Source: Azospirillum brasilense (GTDB lineage Bacteria > Pseudomonadota > Alphaproteobacteria > Azospirillales > Azospirillaceae). Taken from it: DNA of 64,000 bases. This document shows positions 29,688 to 37,563 of this stretch, one piece after another. Within the stretch, counting starts at the first letter, position 1. The number at the start of each line of letters is the position of its first letter. Both the position numbers and the translations under genes were made by a program. The stretch covers positions 1,119,001-1,183,000 of the forward strand of contig NZ_CP032345.1 of assembly GCF_005222205.1 (NCBI RefSeq), read 5' to 3'. The notes beneath the pieces were generated by a model that had not been told where the DNA came from, did not search any database, and saw nothing but the letters and a program-made list of their open reading frames with translations.

Positions 29688-31208
29688 ATGACGGAACGGA
29701 CGGCGCGGCGCATCCTGTCCCTGTGGCTGCCTCGGCTGCCCACCGACGCCCACAGCCGCCGCCATCCGGAGCGGCGCGACCACCCCCTGGCCGCCATCCT
29801 GGCCGAACGCGGGCGGCTGGGTGTGGCCGCCGTCAACCGCGCCGCGGCGGAGGCCGGGGTGCATCCCGGCATGAGTCTGGCCGACGCCCGCGCCATCGAA
29901 CCCGCCCTGGCCGTCTTCGACGCCGATCCCGAGTCGGATGCCCGCCTGCTGGAGCGGATCGCCGGCTGGTGCACGCGCTACACCCCCTGGACCAGCCCGG
30001 ACGGCCCGGACGGGGTGGCGCTGGACATCACCGGCTGCGCCCACCTGTTCGACGGAGAGGAGGCTCTGGTCGCCGACCTGTCCGCCCGCCTGACCGCGGC
30101 GGGCTTCGAGTCGCGGCTGGCGGTGGCGGACACGCCCGCGGCGGCCTGGGCGCTGGCGCGGTTCGGGAGGGGTGCGACCCTCCTTTCCCCCCTCCCCGTC
30201 GCCGCGCTGCGCCTGCCCGCCGCCACGGTGGAGGGGCTGGCCGCGGTGGGGCTGCGGCGGATCGGCGACCTGCACGCCCTCCCCCGCGCCACGCTGGCCG
30301 CGCGCTTCGGGCCGGAGCTGCTGCGGCGGCTCGATCAGGCTTACGGGCGGCTGGACGAGCCGCTGTCCCCCCGCCTGCCGGTGCCGCCGCACAGCGCCCG
30401 CCTTGCCCTGCCCGAGCCGATCACCACCGCCGAGGCCATCGCCGAGGCGCTGCGCCGCCTGCTGGCCGCCCTCTGCGCCGGGCTGGAAAACACCGGTGAG
30501 GGCGCCCGCCGCCTGCGGCTGGAGCTGCACCGGGTTGACCGCCGGCTGGAGGACGCGCCCCAGACGCTGGCCATCGGCACCGGCCACCCGGTGCGCCGCC
30601 CGGACGCGCTGATGCGGCTGTTCGCCCAGAAGCTCGACCGGGTGGAGCCCGGCCCCGGCCTGGAGCTGATGGTGCTGTCGGCCACCGAGGCCGGGCCGCT
30701 CGCCGCCGCGCAGGCCGCGCTGGACGGCACAACGGACGGCCGTGCGGACGGCCGTGCGGACGGCCAGCCGGAGCTGGGCGAGCTGATGGACCGGCTGGGC
30801 AACCGGCTGGGGGAGCGGGCGGTGCTGCGGCTGGTCCCGCGGCAAAGCTGGCTGCCGGAGCGGAGCGTGGCCCCCGCCCCCGCCTTCGCGGATGCCTCCG
30901 GCGGTGCGCTGTGGCCCGCCGACCGCCCGCGCCCGGTGCGGCTGCTCGCCCCGCCGGAGCCCATCGAGGCCATGGCCCTGGTTCCCGACGACCCGCCGGC
31001 GATGTTCCGCTGGCGTGGCGTCCAGCACCGCATCCGACGAGCCGACGGGCCGGAGCGGATCGCGGCCGAATGGTGGCGGCGCGACGGCGAGCCCCGCGAT
31101 TATTACCGCGTCGAGGACGAGGCCGGCCGCCGCTTCTGGGTCTTCCGCCAGGGGCTGTACCGGCCCGGCGTGGCGGCGCTGTGGTTCCTGCACGGCTTCT
31201 TCGGATGA
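29688..31208 (+). CDS. imuB: ImuB, catalytically inactive Y-family polymerase homologue
   Basis: 506 residues. The fold is that of DinB-type polymerases, but the acidic catalytic residues are absent: the first strand reads ILSLWLPRLPTDAHSRR instead of a DMDAFFASVE-type motif. This is the hallmark of ImuB, the adaptor that links ImuA, DnaE2 and the beta clamp during SOS mutagenesis. An HhH region (GLAAVGLRRIGDLHALP) and a ~130-residue C-terminal tail follow. The ATG at 29688 has GGGAGG at ideal spacing; an earlier ATG falls within the LexA box. dnaE2 begins 10 bp after the stop codon. Confidence 0.93.
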   Translation: MTERTARRILSLWLPRLPTDAHSRRHPERRDHPLAAILAERGRLGVAAVNRAAAEAGVHPGMSLADARAIEPALAVFDADPESDARLLERIAGWCTRYTPWTSPDGPDGVALDITGCAHLFDGEEALVADLSARLTAAGFESRLAVADTPAAAWALARFGRGATLLSPLPVAALRLPAATVEGLAAVGLRRIGDLHALPRATLAARFGPELLRRLDQAYGRLDEPLSPRLPVPPHSARLALPEPITTAEAIAEALRRLLAALCAGLENTGEGARRLRLELHRVDRRLEDAPQTLAIGTGHPVRRPDALMRLFAQKLDRVEPGPGLELMVLSATEAGPLAAAQAALDGTTDGRADGRADGQPELGELMDRLGNRLGERAVLRLVPRQSWLPERSVAPAPAFADASGGALWPADRPRPVRLLAPPEPIEAMALVPDDPPAMFRWRGVQHRIRRADGPERIAAEWWRRDGEPRDYYRVEDEAGRRFWVFRQGLYRPGVAALWFLHGFFG

Positions 31209-31218
31209 GGGGGCCGCC

Positions 31219-34200
31219 ATGACCCCCTACGCCGAACTCCAGGTCTCGACCAGCTTCACCTTCCTGGAGGGCGCGTCCCACCCGGACGAGCTGGCGCTGA
31301 CCGCCGCCGGCCTCGGCCACGCCGCCGTTGCGGTGACCGACCGCAACTCGCTGGCCGGGGTGGTGCAGGCGCACGCCGCCGCCCGCAAGCACGGGCTGCG
31401 GCTGATCGTCGGCTGCCGGCTCGACCTGACCGACGCGGACAGCCTGCTCGCCTACCCCACCGACCGCGCGGCCTACGCGCGGCTGTCGCGGCTGCTGACG
31501 CTGGGCAAGCGGCGGGCGCCCAAGGGGGCCTGTTTCATCGCCCGCGCCGACGTGCTGGACCATGCGGAGGGGATGCTGTTCCTGCTGGTGCCGCCGGACC
31601 AGCGCGACCCCGCCTTCGTCCACGCGCTGCGCGGCTGGCGCAACGATCTGGGGGACCGCCTGCATCTCGCCGCCAGCCACCGCTACCGCGGCGACGACCA
31701 GCGGCGGCTGTCCTGGCTGGCCGGGCTGGCCGAGGCGGAACGGGTGCCGCTGGTGGCGACCAACGACGTGCTCTACCACACCCCCGGCCGCCGCCCGCTG
31801 GCCGACGTGATGACCTGCATCCGCAGCGGCACCACCATCGACGAGGCGGGCTGGCGCCTGTCCGCCAACGCCGAGCGGCACCTGAAGGCCGGGGTGGAGA
31901 TGGCCCGCCTGTTCCACCGCCACCCCGATGCCGTCGCCCGCACGGTGGAGATCGCCGCCGCCTGCCGCTTCTCGCTGGAGGAGCTGCGCTACGAGTATCC
32001 GGACGAGGTGGCCGAGGACGGGCGCAGCCCACAGGAGACGCTGACCCACCTGACCTGGGCCGGCGCCGCCGGCCGCTATCCGAATGGCGTTCCCGAGACG
32101 GTGGCGAAGGCCCTGCACCACGAGCTGGCGCTGATCGGGCAGTTGGGCTACGCGCCCTATTTCCTGACGGTGCACGACATCGTGCGCTACGCCCGCTCGC
32201 AGGAAATCCTGTGCCAGGGGCGCGGCTCGGCGGCCAATTCGGTCGTCTGCTATTGCCTGGGCATCACCTCGGTCGACCCCACCGCCATCGACCTGCTGTT
32301 CGAGCGCTTCATCTCCGCCGCCCGCAACGAGCCGCCGGACATCGACGTGGATTTCGAGCATGAGCGGCGCGAGGAGGTCATCCAGTACATCTATCGGAAA
32401 TACGGGCGCGAGCGGGCCGGGCTGACCGCCACCGTCATCCGCTACCGCGCGCGCGGCGCCATCCGCGAGGTCGGCAAGGCCATGGGCCTGTCCGCCGATC
32501 TGGTGGCGCGGCTGTCCGGCTCCGTCTGGGGCTGGAGCCGCCACGGCGTGGACGAGGAGCGCGCCCGGCAATACGGCTTCGACCCCGACGACGCGCGGCT
32601 GCGCCAGACGCTGGAGTTGGCGCAGGAGCTGATCGGCTTCCCCCGCCACCTGTCGCAGCATGTCGGCGGCTTCGTCATCACCCGCGGCCCCTTGAGCGAC
32701 CTCTGCCCCGTCGCCAACGCCGCCATGGAGGGACGCACGACCATCGAGTGGGACAAGGACGACATCGACGCGCTGGGCATCCTGAAGGTGGACGTGCTGG
32801 CGCTGGGGATGCTGACCTGCCTGCGCCGGGGTTTCGACCTGCTGAAGCGGCATTATGACAGCGCCCTGACGCTGGCGACGGTGCCGCAGGAGGACCGGGC
32901 CACCTACGACATGCTGTGCCGGGCCGACAGCCTGGGCGTCTTCCAGGTGGAAAGCCGGGCGCAGATGTCCATGCTGCCCCGCCTGCGCCCCAAGACCTTC
33001 TACGATCTGGTGATCGAGGTCGCCATCGTGCGCCCCGGCCCGATCCAGGGCGACATGGTCCACCCCTACCTGCGCCGCCGCACCGGCGAGGAACCAGTCA
33101 ACTACCCGTCTCCCGAGCTTGAGAAGGTGCTGAAGAAGACGCTGGGCGTGCCGCTGTTCCAGGAGCAGGCGATGAAGATCGCCATCGTCGGCGCCGGATT
33201 CAGCCCGGAGGACGCCGACCGGCTGCGCCGCGCCATGGCGACCTTCCGCAAGACCGGGCTGGTCCACACCTTCCGCGACCGGTTCATCGAGGGGATGGTC
33301 GGAAAAGGCTACGACCGTGCCTTCGCCGAGCGCTGCTTCCAGCAGATCGAGGGGTTCGGCGAGTACGGCTTTCCCGAAAGCCACGCGGCGAGCTTCGCCC
33401 TGCTGGCCTATGTGTCGGCCTGGATGAAGTGCCACCACCCGGACGTCTTCGCCGCGGCCCTGCTGAACAGCCAGCCCATGGGCTTCTACGCCCCCGCCCA
33501 GATCGTACGCGATGCCCGCGAGCACGGGGTGACCGTGCTGCCCCCGGACGTGAACGCCTCCGACTGGGACTGCACGCTGGAACCCCTGTCGCCCTCTCCC
33601 GCCCCGGGAGAGGGAGGGACCCGCCAAAGGCGGGAGGGTGAGGGTAACGCCGAGAATCAGCGCGCCAATCCTTGGATGCACCCTCACCCGGCCGCTGCGC
33701 GGCCACCCTCTCCCGGGGCGGGAGAGGGGATAAGGTACGCCCTGCGGCTCGGCCTGCGGCTGGTCCGGGGGATGGACGAGGACGACGCGCACCGGCTCGT
33801 GCTGTGCCGCGGGGCGGGCTACCGCGATCCCTACGACCTGTGGCGCCGCGCGCGCATGCCGGTCGCCGGGCTGGAGCGGCTGGCCAGGGCCGACGCCTTC
33901 CGCTCGATCGGGCTGGACCGGCGGGCCGCGCTGTGGGCGGTGAAGGCGCTGGGGGCGCAGCCGCTGCCGCTGTTCGCCGGCCTCGCCGACTCCGCCCAGG
34001 ACGAGCCGCAAGCGCTCCTGCCCTCCATGGCGCTGGGCGAGCATGTGGTGATGGATTACGGCAGCCTGTGCCTGTCGCTGAAGGCGCACCCGATGGCGCT
34101 GCTGCGCGACGGCTTCGCCGGGGTGGCCCCGACCGAGCGGCTGGGAAAGGTGCGGGCCGGCACGCGGCTGACCGTGGCGGGGCTGGCGCTGGTGCGGCAG

Positions 34201-34506
34201 CGGCCGGGCAGCGCCGAGGGCGTGGTCTTCATCACGCTGGAGGACGAGACCGGCATCGCCAACCTCGTCATCATGCCGGACGTGTTCGAGACATTCCGCA
34301 AGACGATCCTCGGCGCCCGCCTGATCGCCGCCACCGGGCGGGTGGAGCGCAGCGGCAAGCCCAACAAGGAGGGCGGCGAGGTCATCCACCTGCGCGTCGA
34401 GCGGCTGGCCGATCTGACGCACCGGCTGCGCGACCTGACCGACCCCGACGCGCTGCCCAACCGCTCCGCCGCCGCGGTCTTCCCGGAGGGGCGGAACTTC
34501 CGCTGA
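31219..34506 (+). CDS. dnaE2: error-prone DNA polymerase III alpha, DnaE2 (ImuC), with an in-frame palindromic insertion
   Basis: 1095 residues. N-terminal PHP domain, the catalytic palm with PPDIDVDFEHERRE (~residues 372-385) and KVDVLALGML (~517), beta-binding HhH region and a C-terminal OB fold (AGLALVRQRPGSAEG). Catalytic aspartates look intact. Residues ~792-837 are encoded by a ~137 bp class A palindromic repeat; family members go directly from DWDCTLEP to the ALRLGLR segment. The inserted stretch is Pro/Gly/Arg-rich and sits between the tandem HhH region and the following domain, probably as a surface loop. DnaE2 performs translesion synthesis with ImuA and ImuB after DNA damage. Transcribed with imuB under LexA. 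Confidence 0.95.
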   Translation: MTPYAELQVSTSFTFLEGASHPDELALTAAGLGHAAVAVTDRNSLAGVVQAHAAARKHGLRLIVGCRLDLTDADSLLAYPTDRAAYARLSRLLTLGKRRAPKGACFIARADVLDHAEGMLFLLVPPDQRDPAFVHALRGWRNDLGDRLHLAASHRYRGDDQRRLSWLAGLAEAERVPLVATNDVLYHTPGRRPLADVMTCIRSGTTIDEAGWRLSANAERHLKAGVEMARLFHRHPDAVARTVEIAAACRFSLEELRYEYPDEVAEDGRSPQETLTHLTWAGAAGRYPNGVPETVAKALHHELALIGQLGYAPYFLTVHDIVRYARSQEILCQGRGSAANSVVCYCLGITSVDPTAIDLLFERFISAARNEPPDIDVDFEHERREEVIQYIYRKYGRERAGLTATVIRYRARGAIREVGKAMGLSADLVARLSGSVWGWSRHGVDEERARQYGFDPDDARLRQTLELAQELIGFPRHLSQHVGGFVITRGPLSDLCPVANAAMEGRTTIEWDKDDIDALGILKVDVLALGMLTCLRRGFDLLKRHYDSALTLATVPQEDRATYDMLCRADSLGVFQVESRAQMSMLPRLRPKTFYDLVIEVAIVRPGPIQGDMVHPYLRRRTGEEPVNYPSPELEKVLKKTLGVPLFQEQAMKIAIVGAGFSPEDADRLRRAMATFRKTGLVHTFRDRFIEGMVGKGYDRAFAERCFQQIEGFGEYGFPESHAASFALLAYVSAWMKCHHPDVFAAALLNSQPMGFYAPAQIVRDAREHGVTVLPPDVNASDWDCTLEPLSPSPAPGEGGTRQRREGEGNAENQRANPWMHPHPAAARPPSPGAGEGIRYALRLGLRLVRGMDEDDAHRLVLCRGAGYRDPYDLWRRARMPVAGLERLARADAFRSIGLDRRAALWAVKALGAQPLPLFAGLADSAQDEPQALLPSMALGEHVVMDYGSLCLSLKAHPMALLRDGFAGVAPTERLGKVRAGTRLTVAGLALVRQRPGSAEGVVFITLEDETGIANLVIMPDVFETFRKTILGARLIAATGRVERSGKPNKEGGEVIHLRVERLADLTHRLRDLTDPDALPNRSAAAVFPEGRNFR
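33592..33728. repeat. palindromic repeat, class A copy 3, inside the dnaE2 reading frame
   Basis: Outer arms CCCTCTCCCGCCCCGGGAG and CTCTCCCGGGGCGGGAGAGG, core GGGTAACGCCGAGAATCAG and a GGCCGCTGCGCGGCC hairpin. It matches the intergenic copy at 18266. Within dnaE2 it is read without stop codons in the coding frame. Confidence 0.9.
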
Positions 34507-34527
34507 GGAAGGGTTGGAGAGGAACGG

Positions 34528-35106
34528 TCAGTCGATCAGATCCGCGACCTCGCGCACCCGGCCATTGTCGATCATGAACTGGACCAGATCAGGACGCTCC
34601 CGGCCGTAGCTGCGGTGGCGGGCGCGGACGGCATCGACCAGCTCCCCCCGGCGCTCCAGAATCTCGTCGGCGAATTCGATCATGCGCAGGTTGGGCCACG
34701 CCTTGTGGCGGATGTTCACCACGGCGGCCATCGCCTCGGCGGCGGGACGGTCGGGGCTGGCCTGGGCCAGGATCATGGTCAGGGCGGCGGTCGAGCGCGA
34801 AATGCCGGCGTGGCAATGGACCAGCAGCCCGCCCACCCCGGTCGGCTCGGTCATCAGGTCGCGCCCGAAGGCCAGGATGCGCTCGACGTCCGCGCGCTCC
34901 GGCAGCGACTGGCCCATGTAAGGGTCGATGATGTCGTGGAAGCGCAGTTCCAGCCGCTTGTGCTCGCCGTAGGAGCCGAAGGCGGTCGGCTCCGGGTGGC
35001 CGGGGTCGAGGATCGAGAGGACGTGGGTCACGCCGGCCTCGCAGAAGCCGTTCAGCTCCTCGATGCCGCAGACGGTCAGTCCGAAGGGAACGAAATCGCG
35101 GGCCAT
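34528..35106 (-). CDS. tyrosine phosphatase-like protein
   Basis: 192 residues. The phosphatase loop VHCHAGISRST places the nucleophile Cys at ~98 and the Arg at ~104 in the C-x5-R pattern of the dual-specificity/PTP class. A general acid is likely among the Asp residues of HDIIDPYMG (~58-65). Related stand-alone alphaproteobacterial proteins have no assigned substrate. The ATG at 35106 follows a GAG-rich site; longer frames upstream are non-conserved. Convergent with dnaE2, 21 bp apart. Confidence 0.88.
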   Translation of the reverse strand: MARDFVPFGLTVCGIEELNGFCEAGVTHVLSILDPGHPEPTAFGSYGEHKRLELRFHDIIDPYMGQSLPERADVERILAFGRDLMTEPTGVGGLLVHCHAGISRSTAALTMILAQASPDRPAAEAMAAVVNIRHKAWPNLRMIEFADEILERRGELVDAVRARHRSYGRERPDLVQFMIDNGRVREVADLID

Positions 35107-35195
35107 GGTCCTCGTCTCTTGCCGTGCGCGCGGAGGGCGGCGCGGTTCGCATGTGGCGCCGCCGGTCCGTGCCGTCAAGCCGATCAGAGGCCCAA

Positions 35196-35273
35196 TCAGA
35201 GAACGTTGAACAGATACAGCAGAAGAATGATCGGAATGGGAATCCCGACAAGCCACAGCAAAACGCCCTTCAT
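35196..35273 (-). CDS. 25-residue hydrophobic membrane peptide
   Basis: Frame MKGVLLWLVGIPIPIILLLY and five more residues: almost entirely one membrane span after a single Lys. A GGGAG site stands 7 bases before the ATG. It lies 90 bp upstream of the phosphatase gene on the same strand. Very short single-span proteins of the form LLWLxGIPxPIIxLLY occur widely in alphaproteobacteria as far as I recall, but this cannot be verified here. Role unknown. Confidence 0.6.
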   Translation of the reverse strand: MKGVLLWLVGIPIPIILLLYLFNVL

Positions 35274-35402
35274 GGATCGCTCCCTTGGTTGAGGCCCGAG
35301 CGGCCGATGCAATCCCCAACAGCACAACAGCGCATTGGTTGCCACGGCCGCCCTGGTCGAGGGGGGCTTACCCGGAAAGGGCGATCCCGGAAGAGGTGCG
35401 GA

Positions 35403-36104
35403 TTATTCCGCCTCGTTCTGATTGGGGGCCTGATCCGGAGCCTGCTCCGCCGTCTCCGCGCGGGGCGGCAGAACGGGGCGCGGGCGCGGTGCGCGCAGCT
35501 TCTTCAGCAGCAGCGCGAAGGGCTTCAGCGCGCGGTCGAGGACCGCCGGCTCGGCCTCCAGCCGCGACAGCAGGAAGGCGGCGGCCTCCAGCGTCGACAC
35601 GCTGTCGCGCCGCGGCTCCTTGCGGGCCTGCCCGTAGAGGGAGCGGAACTGCGGGTTCAGCACGATGCGGCGGCACTTCAGGAGCCACGGGTTGCGCCAC
35701 CACAGCGTCTTGGCCTGGCTCCAGGTGCCGTCCAGGACGATGACGCCCTCCAGGTCGCCCAGCACCAGCTCGCTGTCCTTCTGCGGGACGCCGCCCTTGT
35801 CCACCACGGACACCTCCGGCAAGGGGCCGGCGCCCTGCTTGACCGGACCGAGATAGAGCACGCCCCAGCGCTTGTAATCGACCTCGCGCCCCAGGATGCG
35901 CTTCAGGTTCGACCAGCTCAGCCCCACCTTCAGCGCGGAGTTTTTGAACTGGAGATGGGCGATCTGCGCGGTGCCCAGCGTCTCGCGCTTCTCCTGCGGG
36001 TGCTGGAGGATGAGCAGGAAGACGGCGTTGTCGATCGGCTCCACCGCCTCGCAGACGCACAAATGCATAGGTTTTAGGCAGGTGGGGCAGGGTTCGGCGT
36101 GCAT
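35403..36104 (-). CDS. DTW-domain protein, putative tRNA-uridine aminocarboxypropyltransferase
   Basis: 233 residues. Four cysteines open the protein (Cys6, 9, 16, 18; CPTCLKPMHLCVC), followed by LLILQHPQEKRETLGTA and the signature VLDGTWSQAKTLWW (D-x-T-W). Family members use SAM to add the 3-amino-3-carboxypropyl group to a tRNA uridine (TapT/acp3U). The C-terminal ~50 residues are Pro/Arg-rich and extra. ATG at 36104 is the one adjacent to the Cys motif. Divergent from the 56-residue gene at 36353. Confidence 0.88.
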   Translation of the reverse strand: MHAEPCPTCLKPMHLCVCEAVEPIDNAVFLLILQHPQEKRETLGTAQIAHLQFKNSALKVGLSWSNLKRILGREVDYKRWGVLYLGPVKQGAGPLPEVSVVDKGGVPQKDSELVLGDLEGVIVLDGTWSQAKTLWWRNPWLLKCRRIVLNPQFRSLYGQARKEPRRDSVSTLEAAAFLLSRLEAEPAVLDRALKPFALLLKKLRAPRPRPVLPPRAETAEQAPDQAPNQNEAE

Positions 36105-36226
36105 GGTCGGTCTCGAAAGAAGGAACATCGGCGGAAAAAGCGGGAGGCGGGGACTATGGGCTTCCCACCTTAAAAAAGAAACGGGGCCTGAAAAAGAAAC
36201 CGGGCGCATTAAAGTTTGCATAACGC

Positions 36227-36240
36227 GTGATCTGCATCAC
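36227..36240. promoter_or_regulatory. FNR/FixK-like palindrome (degenerate)
   Basis: GTGAT-CTGC-ATCAC. The 12 inner bases TGATCTGCATCA match the core of the anaerobox TTGAT-N4-ATCAA; only the outermost pair differs. It lies 113 bp before the 56-residue gene and 123 bp before the divergent DTW gene. CRP-like binding is an alternative. Confidence 0.4.
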
Positions 36241-36352
36241 TTAGAGGCCTGGACCTTGCATGATAGCGTCCAGACACACAGGACGGGTTGGGCCGAGGGC
36301 GGCCGACAGGACCGCTCCCCAGGCTCTCCCGACGCTCAGAAGGAGGCTTGCC

Positions 36353-36523
36353 ATGCTGCCCGCTCATTTGGCCGCCCGCTTGCTGGAGCAACGCCGGGCC
36401 CAGGAATCGGCGGAATTCGCCCGGCAACTGCCGCTCTACGCGGACGACGCGCCCTTTCCCCCCGACGCCGATCCGGATGGCGAGACCGCGCATCCGCTGC
36501 CCGACTGGGCCACCAACTACTGA
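36353..36523 (+). CDS. small soluble protein (56 aa), unknown
   Basis: 56 residues: a helical N-half (MLPAHLAARLLEQRRAQESA) and an acidic, proline-rich C-half (YADDAPFPPDADPDG) ending PLPDWATNY. AAGGAGG lies 7 bases before the ATG, which is unusually strong for this window and favours real translation. No recognised family. A possible anaerobox is upstream and a pair of hairpin repeats follows the stop. Confidence 0.6.
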   Translation: MLPAHLAARLLEQRRAQESAEFARQLPLYADDAPFPPDADPDGETAHPLPDWATNY

Positions 36524-36543
36524 CCGGAAGCCGACAGACGGCC

Positions 36544-36587
36544 GTCGCGTAAGCGACATCTTGAATGGCTGTCGTGTAAGCGACATC
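36544..36587. repeat. tandem 17-bp repeats, each a GTAA-loop hairpin
   Basis: GTCGCGTAAGCGACATC (36544-36560) and GTCGTGTAAGCGACATC (36571-36587), starts 27 bp apart. Each has a 5-bp stem GTCGY/GCGAC around GTAA. They lie between the 56-residue gene and the 3' end of imuA. Candidate operator pair, RNA element, or remnant of insertion-sequence terminal repeats. Confidence 0.7.
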
Positions 36588-36605
36588 ACCGTCCGTCCGT
36601 CCGCA

Positions 36606-37427
36606 TCACGCCACCTCGGCCCAGGACGGTCCGTGTCCGCCCGCCGGAGCCGGACGCCGAACTGGGGTGGACGTGGATGCCGGCACGGGAGCGGCCCGCT
36701 CCAGCCCCTTCGCCGGAACCAGGGCACCGTCACGCCAGTCCAGAAGCCACGCCCCCAGGCGACCGCCCCGGCAGCGCTCCAGCTCGGCGCGCCAGCGCGG
36801 ATCGCCCACGCCCGGCTCCTCCGTCCAACTGGGCGCCGGCGCGATCCGCCAGCGGGTGACCGCCGCGCTCGCCGCCGAGCGGCGGTTCGCATTTCGCGAC
36901 GCATCCTGCAACAGGATTCCCGTTACGCCCGACGATTCGGCGGCCAATTGCAACCGGCGGCTTGCCGTCAGGTCGAGCCTTCCGACTTCCCCCAGCACGG
37001 CGGACAGCCGCTTGCAGCGCAGCGCCTCCTCCATCGCCCACAGGGCGTCGGCGTCGCGGGTGGCGCGCACGGCGATCAGCCGGTCCGGCGTCAGCCCATA
37101 GGAAGCCAGCCCGGCGGCGTGCAGGTCGCGCCCCCGCACCACCCACAGCGCGGGTGCCGCCGCACTGGCGAGGCGGGCCAGCAGATGCGCGGCGAAGGCC
37201 GTGCCGGCTCCCGGCTCCTCCCCCGCCACCTCGTGCAGGCAGCCGAGCGGCAGCCCGCCCGCCGGAAAGGACCCGTCGAGGTCCGGCAGGCCGAAGGGCA
37301 GCACCCGCGCCCCCTCCCCGCCCAACCCCTCCAGACCCCGGATGCGGGCGCGCAGATCGGCCAGAACGGTCGCCCGATCCGGCGGGGGCTCTTCGATGCG
37401 AGACTCAGACGCGGGACGCTCGGGCAT
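36606..37427 (-). CDS. imuA: ImuA, SOS mutasome component
   Basis: 273 residues with a RecA-like/SulA-related fold. Visible motifs are LADLRARIRGLEG at the N-terminus, LPFGLPDLDGSFPAGGLPLGCLHEV, WVVRGRDLHAAGLASYGL and a C-terminal LGAWLLDWRDG. ImuA partners with ImuB and DnaE2 in damage-induced mutagenesis. It is normally the first gene of an imuA-imuB-dnaE2 operon; here it stands alone, about 2 kb beyond dnaE2 and on the opposite strand. The start at 37427 keeps the LexA box upstream; an in-frame ATG at 37451 with AGGA four bases before it is the alternative (8 residues more). Confidence 0.9.
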   Translation of the reverse strand: MPERPASESRIEEPPPDRATVLADLRARIRGLEGLGGEGARVLPFGLPDLDGSFPAGGLPLGCLHEVAGEEPGAGTAFAAHLLARLASAAAPALWVVRGRDLHAAGLASYGLTPDRLIAVRATRDADALWAMEEALRCKRLSAVLGEVGRLDLTASRRLQLAAESSGVTGILLQDASRNANRRSAASAAVTRWRIAPAPSWTEEPGVGDPRWRAELERCRGGRLGAWLLDWRDGALVPAKGLERAAPVPASTSTPVRRPAPAGGHGPSWAEVA

Positions 37428-37453
37428 GACTCGATTCCGCTGGACAGGCATTT

Positions 37454-37468
37454 GTTCCTGATATGTTC
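37454..37468 (-). promoter_or_regulatory. LexA (SOS) box upstream of imuA
   Basis: GTTC-CTGATAT-GTTC on the plus strand (GAAC-N7-GAAC toward imuA), an exact GTTC-N7-GTTC direct repeat. It ends 26 bp before the chosen imuA start. Four of the seven spacer bases agree with the imuB box. Confidence 0.9.
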
Positions 37469-37506
37469 TATCATGTCCCATCCGTCCAGGGGAGTCCGGA
37501 AATGCG

Positions 37507-37533
37507 AAAGGGGGCGCCCTTTCGGACGCCCCC
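37507..37533 (-). terminator. probable terminator of the Tim44-like gene
   Basis: GGGGGCG (37510-37516) pairs with CGCCCCC (37527-37533); on the minus strand the stem is followed by a short TTTC. It lies 31 bp past the Tim44-like stop and just upstream of the imuA promoter, insulating the two. Confidence 0.55.
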
Positions 37534-37563
37534 TCGCGAGACCGGTTGAGGAGTGGAGAGTGG

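Noticed and set aside
30421-34422. Minus-strand 1333-codon open frame over imuB and dnaE2
   Set aside because: Shadow of dnaE2 codon usage; the sense frame has all catalytic motifs.
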